DNA of 64,000 nucleotides. Source: Tenodera sinensis (taxonomy: Eukaryota; Arthropoda; Insecta; Mantodea; Mantidae). Below are positions 55,762-64,000 of the stretch, in pieces. Positions within the stretch are counted from its first letter, which is position 1. Each line of letters opens with the position of its first letter. The notes beneath the pieces are model-generated. The model searched no databases. It saw only the letters and a program-made list of their open reading frames with translations, and was not told where the DNA came from. The stretch lies in NCBI GenBank assembly GCA_030765045.1, contig CM060967.1, positions 122,680,412 through 122,744,411 on the forward strand. Direction: 5' to 3'. Both the position numbers and the translations under genes were made by a program.

Positions 55762-55931
55762 GCTGTCTCTTAACCATGGGAGCCTTGTCTTATGGTTTAT
55801 GGAGCTTTAGGCAAGGTAACAGGAAGATGTCACAGTATATGATGAGGGCAAGAGTATTAGCCCAAGGATTCACCATCACAGCTCTCATCGTTGGCCTGGG
55901 TATAAGTGCAGCACGTGCTGGTAGTAAGTGA
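55762..55931 (+). CDS. HIGD2A: HIG1 domain protein, HIGD2A type, exon 2
   Basis: The acceptor TTCAATTTTAG ends at 55761; the exon completes Gly50 and runs to TGA at 55929-55931. It encodes residues 51-105: the first membrane helix (CLLTMGALSYGLWSF), a short loop RQGNRKM, then the HIG1 signature Q-x3-R-x-R-x3-Q (Gln74, Arg78, Arg80, Gln84 in SQYMMRARVLAQ) and the second membrane helix (GFTITALIVGLGISA), ending in a short basic tail. The match to the HIGD2A branch is close through the RGN-x-SQ-MMR-R-AQGFT block. All key residues are present, so this copy is likely functional. Confidence 0.95.
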
Positions 55932-56120
55932 CAGGATCATAGGCACATACTTTGAAATTAGAGCACAAAAGGAGAAATATCTCAGGACCACACCAGTGTT
56001 TTAATTGTATGAGAAGGAATTACGGCTTATTATGTAAAAAGGCACAACTGAAAAGATATTGTAAAGGGAGCATTGCTGCTTATTAATGAAATAATTTATT
56101 TTATGTATAAGCTTCATGTA

Positions 56121-56126
56121 AATAAA
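56121..56126 (+). promoter_or_regulatory. polyadenylation signal of HIGD2A
   Basis: AATAAA 190 bp past the stop codon, followed by a T/G-rich stretch from 56130. Confidence 0.7.
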
Positions 56127-56619
56127 TAGTGATTTGTTTAAAAAATGTTAACATTTCTTTGATTTATTTTTCAAATGACCTTAGCCTTTCAATAATTAAT
56201 GTAATTATGTTAGAAGTGTAGCGGGATAAATCAAATCAATTGCTAAAGCAAATTCTTAAACAAAATATTCGCCAACCGATCATTCCGTGTGGCAGGTAGA
56301 CGTGTATCAGCTAGAGTTTGCTCCAACTCAGGGTAAAACAGTCATTAGTGTGACGACGCAGACAATGCTGAACAAAAGGCGAAAAATCCTTTTGTGCCTT
56401 TTGTTAGGCTAATAGGGACGCCATGTGCAGTGAGGTGGAATCTCCTCGTGGAACTCCCGCCACAGCAAGGCATGCCTATAGGTGGAAATTCGGGAGCTGC
56501 GCGTACAATATGAATTTCTACCAATGACGGCAACTGCGTGGACAGAAGGTAAGGGTATAGTCAGGGGAAATGGGAAAGTTATAAAACCAGCGAACACGCA
56601 TTTTAAAACCCGCAGTCAC

Positions 56620-56745
56620 GTAATATGCCCAGTCACGTAGTACACCCCGAGCGCCAGTCCTGTAATACACCCCGGGAGTCCTACAACATATCCCGCGAGT
56701 CCTGCAACACACACCGAGAGCTCTACAACACACTCCGACATTATT
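56620..56745. repeat. small GC-rich minisatellite
   Basis: About five imperfect units of 21-22 bp (GAGTCCTGCAACACACACC type). On the minus strand it would read as repeated CCRT-like residues; not a gene. The remaining 56150-57470 shows nothing else I can name. Confidence 0.65.
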
Positions 56746-57470
56746 ACATCACCCCTGCAACATTAGTATCAGCGCCGTCCAATACCGCGAGGAAAAGTCA
56801 GTGACGAAGTCGATAACAAAGGATATATGGTAGGAAGAGTAGCATTTATTGTGGAGTGGAATAAAAAAGGTTTCACAATAATAACTGTGGTTATTATTTC
56901 TTCAACACCCACGAGATAAGATCTCAGCCGAGGCATTTGTGTGAGACCTTTAGGACGACCAGCCGCAGAAGTTAAATGGTAGCATGTTACAGTTGAACCT
57001 GCTTTATATGTAACCCAGTTCTAAGTAATTTGTATTTATATGTAAAGTTTTGTAGGTCCCAGCAAAGTGTAATTGAGAAACGTATTGATAAAATCTTAAT
57101 TATATTATGTAATGCATTTATACATAATTTGCTGTTACACGCATTAAATTTCATTGAAATACAGTTTTACATAATTATGAGGATACAGTATACACTGCCT
57201 TAAAAGAAACTCAAGGCATATTTTCCTATTGCTGCTGACAAAGATGCAAACTGAGCAGGCAGCTTTCGGCCACCGAAACAAAAGACAAAGATGTTGGTGT
57301 AGCCTTCAGTGCAACAATGTAATAGCCATGAATGAGAAGCAAAGATACACATTTTCAGTATCTGATATTCACTGTTGAACAGCAGTTTTGTCTTTCAGCT
57401 GTTAATTGCTTTTAATTAGCCATGGAGAACAGAAAAAGGAAGTGTTATACATAGGATCAGAAAGTAAAAT

Positions 57471-58580
57471 TCATATGAGAGGTGGACCGTGCCATAGCCG
57501 AGTGGTTAGACCATTCACTTCTCACCAAAGCGGCCTGTGTTCTATCCCAGGCAACCACATTTGGGATTTGTGGTGGATGAAGTGGCACTGGAGCGGGTTT
57601 CCTCCGGGTTCTTCAGTTTTCCCTGCCATCTCATTCCACCGGTGCTCCGTCTTCATTCCATGTATCATCAGTGTCACCACCTGTGTAGTAAAAGCGGGCA
57701 TTAAACACTACAAAAAAAATCTTATGTGTTGCACTCACATGACTTTCTCTACTCTTGTACTAAGCATTCTTACAAACTCTTATTACTATATCTTCTTTGT
57801 GTTAGTTGAGATGAACATTTGTACAAATTATCTTATTGTTTATTTCCTTGTAAGTGTAAGATGAATATTAGAATACAGCAGGCTGTAAGCGAGTCAAATA
57901 TTTTAAAACTTTGAGATCCCATTCTCTTTGCACTCTTAAAATGAAAAAAATGAACAACGATGTTCCATTTTACGAAAGTTTTAAGTTCTCTGAAACTGAC
58001 ACAAATAAGAAGGAATATCTTTGAAATGGTTCACTCTACAAAAAATTTATTTAGACATAAATTGTGTGTTTTAGCAAGACCTATATTTTTTGTATACTAA
58101 GATTTGCTCTATCTCTTATGGTTTACGAGTTATTCAAAAGTCATCCAGAGTAAACAGAACTGCACAGGCTATAGCCAGAAAATACAAAATATACATTTCA
58201 TTTGTCATACAAATATCTTAAATATATGACATTTTAATCAAAATCGTTAGAGCCATTTTCAATAAAATCAAAATGTTTGAAAAATTTTCCATGTAAAGGG
58301 TAGTTTAAGGTGCGGCAATTTTCTTGAAAATCTTCGTGTTGCATCCTTGAAAGGCATTAAACTTAAATACCAATTTTGGTTTTTAACCGACTTTCATTTT
58401 TGAGTTATACTGTCAGCAGACACACACACACACAGACCTTTTTCTAAAAATGTGTTGTTTTTTTTATTCAGGGGGTCTCAAAACATATTTCCGGTGAAAT
58501 CTCGACATTGAATTTTTGGGGGGTGTACAATACTTCCCCTACTTACCAGTAGAGAAAGTAAAAATCATATGAGAGGTGGA
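57471..58580 (+). mobile_element. SINE plus repeat B copy 6 within one 16-bp target duplication
   Basis: TCATATGAGAGGTGGA at 57471-57486 is repeated exactly at 58565-58580. Between them: a tRNA-derived SINE (57487-57711; A box TAGCCGAGTGGTTAG, degenerate B box, ending GGGCATTAAACACTACAAAA) and then repeat B (57712-58564). The simplest reading is that the SINE made the duplication and repeat B later entered its A-tail. Confidence 0.85.
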
Positions 58581-58589
58581 ACTTGTTTA

Positions 58590-59899
58590 TTGTTATCAGC
58601 TATAGAAATTACAATGTAATTCATTGTGTCAGAATACATATATATATACATAATTACATATAAAGAACTTTTACAAAGATAGTTATTTATATACATCTAT
58701 ACTAATATATACATCTACAACTAACATGTATTTATAATCTTACAGCTATGGCTTATACCCTACTTAGAAATTCTTCTGCTGAGTAAAAACTCCCCTCTAT
58801 GCAATACATTTTCAATTCTACTTTAAATTTACTTATGCATTGTATTTCTTTTATATTTTGTGATAGTATGTTATTTAGCAAACATGCAACTACTGATGGT
58901 TTGGTTTTGTAAATTTTAGTTCATGGGAATTTATGTTAAAATCCGTGTCCACACAAAACCAAAATCAAAATTGCTTCAAGCTTAAGAATTGCTTATACCA
59001 TGTAATGCACAGTCATTAGCACCAAAATGAGGTGCATGTACTGAATGCAAGAAAAAATAAACAAGCCAAATTAATTGAATTCTTTAAAGCAGGACCAAGT
59101 TCAAAATAATGTTTTCTTCGTACATATCTTAGTAAACTTTTGCACATGTCGGCCCACAGTATTGCTTTTTTTTAATATGATGCATTATCAAAATCTCACA
59201 AGTAAGCTTCTCTCTTCCCCTTGATGTACGTATAAATCAGGTTCAACTGTATTTACTTTTAAACCCAACATTTTTGGTCCATTTTGTATTTTGGTCATAA
59301 ATGATGTTAATTAACCAAATAGACTACCATCAAATCAGAAATAGCATTTTAAAGGTTTTATTTGTATATGCAGTCATCTTCTCAGCTTGAGAGTCCATGA
59401 GGAGAATGGGGAAAGGTGAAGTAATACTGTGCATGCTCAGGCTTTCAGGGCTAGCATTAACCCAATAAAACATAGATTCCAGACTTGTAGCCCCTGGTCC
59501 AAAGGAAGAAACTTCGGCTGGCGTTTTGGCCATGACTACTGGAGATCTTCAGAAATAATGACTGCACCAGTAGAGTTAGTTTGGTTGGAACTAGGTTATA
59601 TAATATATTGGGGTGAGCCATTCCTCTTGATTCTTATTGGTTGCTGCACCCACCAATCTCAGTGTGGTTACGAGTGTTCTCCAATGGTTGGTCTGGCTGA
59701 TGTATGAAGTTTAGTATAAGTATTTTGTAACAGTGGGATCCAAGCTTTATGATTATTAGCTATTTCCTGTTTTCTGTTGAAATTATTTGTAAATGTCACA
59801 AGCTTTGACAGTAAAGCCCTAGCATGAAAATAGGCAATAATGTTAGACTTCTGTCTTGTCAAATTTGATGTCCTAATCTATCAACAAAGTGTGCTCTGC
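58590..59899. other. AT-rich sequence, nothing firm
   Basis: Part (58780-58930) faintly resembles 10.8-10.95 kb. Open frames near 59330-59700 have no recognisable content. Confidence 0.35.
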
Positions 59900-60185
59900 T
59901 GCTTGTGATGGCAAGATGGCTCTGCAGTAGTGCTTGAGGTTCACTTTTGGGAGGTCCTGGGTTCAGTTCTGTCAGCTGCCCACTCCACCCATGGATTTTT
60001 CCAAGGCTTCCCTGGTCGGCAAGCCTTCTACCACAGATCTACCCTCTCCCATTTTCTCTCATTTTATCTTCCTCTTTCATGTTAGAGGTTGAACTTGGGT
60101 CTGTGCATTGGTTGATGGCAGACAGATGGCACAGAGAGTTATGATTTGAAACTTCTCGGCTGTCAGAGGGTGACTCTTTGAGTAA
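59900..60185 (+). mobile_element. probable SINE
   Basis: A degenerate tRNA-like head (TGGCTCTGCAGTAGTGC, GGTTCAGTTCT) and a pyrimidine-rich body with CCATGGATTTTTCCAAGGC, similar in style to the SINE at 33120-33449. Confidence 0.5.
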
Positions 60186-61220
60186 TTGTTAGCAAACTCT
60201 ATGCATCTGTGTTGTCTGCGTTATCCATCATTTTGGCATGTTTAAAATAGCTTAATAAGCTTTGTCATTTGTCTCTGTATTTTGTCATTAATTTTTTTGG
60301 TTATTGTTATTTTTATGTAGATTTCAAATTACTCTTAATTCTTTATTTTCTAGTTTATTTTATTGTTTTTTCTTTCTATTTGGTTTTTAACTCAACTAAG
60401 TTTAACATATCCTACCTATATAAGTAGGTATCTTAGATACCTGAAGATATGATGATCTAGCTTTTGAACGTAGGCAATTGCTTTTAAACAGAACTGTATA
60501 TCCCCATTTTCTACTTATTTTTCAACAGTTTTTTTTCAGACTTCTGTCCTGTTTATCTATACTTTTTTCCCTTCTCTTTCCATCCAGATTCAACTTTATT
60601 CTCATGTACATGCAGTTGGTGTGTTCAGCTTCTTTCTTGAGACATAGCACGACATCCTTAAATCTAGGGTTTGCTCTTCGAAGGATTTTATTATGTCAGC
60701 CTTAGACAGCATTGGACGTGAAGTGTTGTCTCTGGTAGCAATTCCATAGTTTCAAATGGAAGCGGCTAATTGTCTAGCCAAAACTCCACCGAATAACTGG
60801 AAGTTTTGGACTTGAAGGGGCTTGGGAGTGAATCTCCAGGCCTTCATCCAAGACATCCTCTGGCCTAAGAAGGGCTAGTGCTGCACACATCACACAATAT
60901 GCATTCATACTTCATTATCCCTATAGTCCTTAGAATTGCCTTCTCCATTACGTACTATCTGGCATGCAATGTGCGATGCATGACTGCTCTTTTTACATCT
61001 CTTGATTTCTTCTAAATCTAAACCAGTTTCTCAGGTATAAAAAAATCCTCTGACAGCTTATTTCGCAACATTCCTTTTGACCTCTTATTTCGCTGACAGC
61101 TTTTTTCATGCATTCCCGCAGCAATATATACCGACATAACATCACTATGGACCTGCTAAGAAATAGTAACAGCCACAATGGTGTAATATATTAGATAAAA
61201 AGACCTTGTACAGACTTAAC
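60186..61220. other. intergenic sequence, nothing recognised
   Basis: No coding or repeat signature I can name. Confidence 0.4.
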
Positions 61221-61224
61221 ACAA

Positions 61225-61635
61225 CATAGCTAGCAGATACACTTCACATGGGTGAAAACCCACATCGGGAATCAAGGGAATGTGGCTACTGACCGCCAGG
61301 CCAAAGAAACAGCTACCAGCACAAATCTGCAGCAAGCGTATGCAGTGAAGAGCGACTTACGGGAAGAAAGCCTACACAGGTGGGGAAACGATGTGTGAAC
61401 TTATACCAAAGGAGCAGTAACCAGAACAATCTTTCCAAAGTTAAGGCAAGACTGAATATGAAACTGACGCTGACACAGAATATAACAGCAGTGACTACAG
61501 GGCATGGAAAGTTCGGTGTAAATCTTAAAAGGTTTAAAATCACGGACGATTCATTGTGCGCGTGTAAAGAAATTCAAACTGGGAATGTAACCTGTTGCTT
61601 GAAGAGGAAGAACTACCCAAATGCGTCCTGAGAAA
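61225..61635 (+). mobile_element. LINE RNase H fragment
   Basis: Pieces FTWVKTHIGNQGNVATDRQA and AKETA belong to the RNase H end; TKGAVTRTIFPK, VTTGHGKFGVNLKRFKI and the Cys-containing tail follow. This is the R1-like pattern of insect LINEs, a third RNase H family in the window. Several frameshifts. Confidence 0.75.
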
Positions 61636-62322
61636 GGGTGAACGATAGCCTTTAAATAATATGAAATAATGGACAAATAAAGTACAAGTTTTCAAAACCT
61701 AAATAAAATAGATTTTGATGAACTTCAACCAAAAAAATGAAACTCCATTAGGCACAAACTCTAAGAATGTACATGTAAATACGAAATGTAGGGGAGAATG
61801 GGGGAATGGCGGCAGGTTAAGCAATAATGCTCATATCGCTGTTTAAAATTACCCCATACAAAGCTTCACACTCTCAAACCCAAACCATGTATGTGTACTT
61901 CAATATGTTAACTTGTAAAACAATTCTGAAAACAACTTAACGTAAAAATATATAACAGACTAGCTACGTGTACCGGCACTCCCCGATCCATGGGGTATTG
62001 CCGGTAGCCTTGGTTTCATGTATTTTAAATGGGTAAAACACATTTTAATCGTTTTTTTGAGAAACATAAAATTACTGACATTTTTGAAGGAGGTTAGAGT
62101 CTATAATTCTTTTTCGTACACAAATGTTGCAAAACAAGTTTTATTTTTAAAAATTAGTTAAAACAATAGACAATTGAAAATTATTTTAATCTTGAGAAAT
62201 TATGAATATTACAAAGTCTTATCAGTCCTACTGGTTGAATGACATTAATACAACTTATTCATTTAATAAACATATAATGAAGCATAGACACATCCTTAAA
62301 AAGTATCAAAAAGCAATAAAAG

Positions 62323-62961
62323 TCATTTAGTAAGGCACCTATCACACTGAAAACCTTCAGCAGATTCAGCAGAACTACACAGAGAATGAATCCATGTTCC
62401 GCAGCTGGTACATCGAAACCATTCCTCCCCATCCTGACCAAATTCTCCACAGATGAAACAAATGTTTTCATTTTCCATACCTGGCAAATCGGCCATCTCA
62501 TCATCATCACACAATCGATTTTCATCAATAGAATCTTCATCAGAGTCAGAAGACATTTCTTTTTTGAGTCTACGTGCGGACATTGCTTTCTTCTTTTTAA
62601 CACCCCCTTTCTTCATCCGTTTTAGGCCACATTTAGGTGTGTCTTTGAATAGCTGCTTTACACTTGTTTTCAGTAATGAATTTTTTTTCTGAGGTCCCTT
62701 ACTAACTTCTTTTCGACCACCACTTGAAGTTCAGCTTTTCTAGGTGTGGAGGTTAGAATTTCTGACTTTAGCTTCTCTCTTTGTTTTCAAGGCTTTGTCT
62801 TTGTGCCACTGGTACCTAGAAGGAAGCGGTATCAGGTCTTCAAAAGTCACCGAGTTATTGGGATCTTGAGGTTCTTTTGATCCTTCTTGGTTTGGTTCTT
62901 CATTGGACTTCGTAGTTGGTGAATCCGAGGGTTCAACCCCCATGTCATCATTCTCAATGAC
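62323..62961 (-). pseudogene. pogo/Tigger-type transposase C-terminus with PHD finger
   Basis: The exon opens after a minus-strand acceptor (TTTTCTATTCCAG, ending at 62962). It encodes an acidic linker with VTFEDLIPLPS, a basic stretch, a frame break near 62725, then SARRLKKEMSSDSDED and a C4HC3 zinc finger: CFICGEFG, WFRCTSC, WIHSLC, CDRC, ending at a stop at 62323. This linker plus PHD-like finger is the usual C-terminus of arthropod CENP-B/pogo-like transposases. The upstream nuclease part is absent. Flanking GGGGGAATGGCGGCAGG (about 61810) and complement-like ATGGGGTAATGGCAGTAGG (about 63045) may be its eroded ends. Confidence 0.7.
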
Positions 62962-63755
62962 TGGAATAGAAAATTAAAATAAGCCGCTAAAAGTAAGCAT
63001 TTAAGTACATGTGGGGGAGCACCGGTAGCCTACTGCCATTACCCCATTGTTACCTACCGGGGCTACCGTTTTGCGTGGTTCGAAAAAATCGTCCTTAAAG
63101 GTTAGGAATAATTATACAAAATACTTGTGTAATACAGTAAATTAAACCTTATAAAACACACTATTCAGGGAATATGATGTAGTGAAAAACATGCGAAAGT
63201 AAAGAGTACTTACAGTGGCTAGAAAACCGATGAAAATTATAGCAGAAGCACATTAAAACATTCCCCAAGCACAACTGCACAACAGAACTGCCGAAATAGG
63301 TTCCAGTGAAAGAGCTCGGCGGGTGAGGAGGTGCTTTGTTAGCGCGCACGAGAAACAAGCACGTGTAACGGTTTGGCGGGATCATTGTAGAGGATACAAC
63401 TGCCATAATTGGCGGGAAAGGCGTGTTCAAATAACAAGTGACTGAGTGAAGTGCTTCATTAAGGCTGGATTGATATAGTGTTTCTTCTTGTTATATACAG
63501 TGAGTTACCGTGTAGGCCCAGGAGGATTTCCAAGTGAGGTGTTCACACGAGTGTTGTACATAGTGATTATTAATGTACAGCGTCATGTTAAACCAGTGTA
63601 AATAACCCCCTTCGTTTTCCTCGTGTACATAACATCTTTAGTGAATTAGTGTTTTAGCTTATGTGCAGTGAAAGTGACACAGTATTTAGTGTTAGTTTTA
63701 ACGAATATTGCGTGGGGCACGCTTAGCGTACCCCAGCGCATCAGTGAAAGTGAAA

Positions 63756-64000
63756 TATGGCATCAGCCGCAGAGAGCGGCACCCAAGCCTGCCCAAGCGC
63801 CCATACTTATAGACTCCGCCACCTCAGCCGCGGTGGCGCTAGTACAGCTCTCTACATCTACATTGACCGACGACCTGAACCAGCAGCAAATGATCCTGGA
63901 GGAAGAGCGTAAGGCGCGAACCGTCGAAAAGCTCAGAAGGGAAGTGGAGGACATACAGACTGAAATCACTTACTACACAAATATACTGGTCAACCTGGAC
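63756..64000 (+). CDS. start of an unidentified coiled-coil ORF, leaves the window
   Basis: ATG at 63756 begins MASAAESGTQACPSA but this frame stops near 63918. Another frame, open across the same region and to the window edge, encodes ILIDSATSAAVALVQL, then a coiled coil (EEERKARTVEKLRREVED, IQTEITYYTNILVNLD). A one-base shift near 63795-63805 would join the two. The GC-rich, A/G-repeat leader (AGTGAAAGTGAAA) resembles the 5' end of a retrotransposon with a gag-like ORF1, but I do not recognise the family. Confidence 0.3.

Noticed and set aside
63161..63430. 89-codon minus-strand ORF upstream of the PHD exon
   Set aside because: It overlaps the putative donor near 63212 and has no recognisable content; at most it is 5' UTR.

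Overview
The window looks like a piece of a large, repeat-rich insect genome. Introns with canonical GT/AG ends, tRNA-derived SINEs, I-type and RTE-like non-LTR retrotransposon fragments, Penelope-like elements, and many mariner, hAT, Harbinger and THAP-type DNA transposons all point that way. A big-genome hemimetabolous insect (cockroach, termite or stick insect type) is my guess; no single feature fixes the species. Nothing prokaryotic or viral was seen.

The key to the layout is one host gene. A HIG1-domain mitochondrial protein (HIGD2A type, 105 aa) has its first coding exon at 1017-1164 and its second at 55762-55931. Both carry clean splice sites in the same phase, so about 54.6 kb of the window is a single intron. 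Upstream lie an (AAT)n array and an intact tRNA-His(GTG) gene on the minus strand. Inside the intron, on the same strand, sits a second multi-exon gene: a six-exon, 342-aa Myb/SANT-like protein of the MSANTD3 type with a charged coiled-coil tail (exons from 16564 to 32548). Its third intron contains a 3.55-kb pure CT/AG tract. A small orphan signal-peptide exon with a good TATA/Inr promoter lies at 38405-38509.

The rest is layered mobile DNA. 1.9-15.2 kb: I-like RNase H retrotransposon fragments, a hAT with perfect 8-bp target duplications, an internally deleted mariner inside an I-like 3' UTR, SINEs and MITEs. 16.9-31.7 kb: a fold-back element with tandem repeats, copies of an unclassified ~0.85-kb repeat (called repeat B here), Penelope remnants carrying a further Tc1/mariner element, and a 1.25-kb mariner. 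33.4-37.5 kb: a mariner split by a 3-kb Sailor-like (DD82E-type) transposon whose 453-codon ORF is open but has Gly in place of the second catalytic Asp. 39.3-40.6 kb: a THAP-domain element with 32-bp terminal repeats. 41-45.3 kb: a 481-bp palindromic MITE, Harbinger and Sailor-like remnants, and a repeat B copy split by an I-like insertion. 48.4-55.7 kb: nested Tc1/mariner-type, LINE and Penelope insertions, the Penelope pair lying head-to-head with an intact GIY-YIG coding part.

Downstream of HIGD2A (56-64 kb) are a small minisatellite, a SINE followed by a repeat B copy, an RNase H fragment, a frameshifted pogo/Tigger-type C-terminus with a PHD finger, and the start of an unidentified coiled-coil ORF that leaves the window. 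Working genes are probably only tRNA-His, HIGD2A and the Myb/SANT-like gene.
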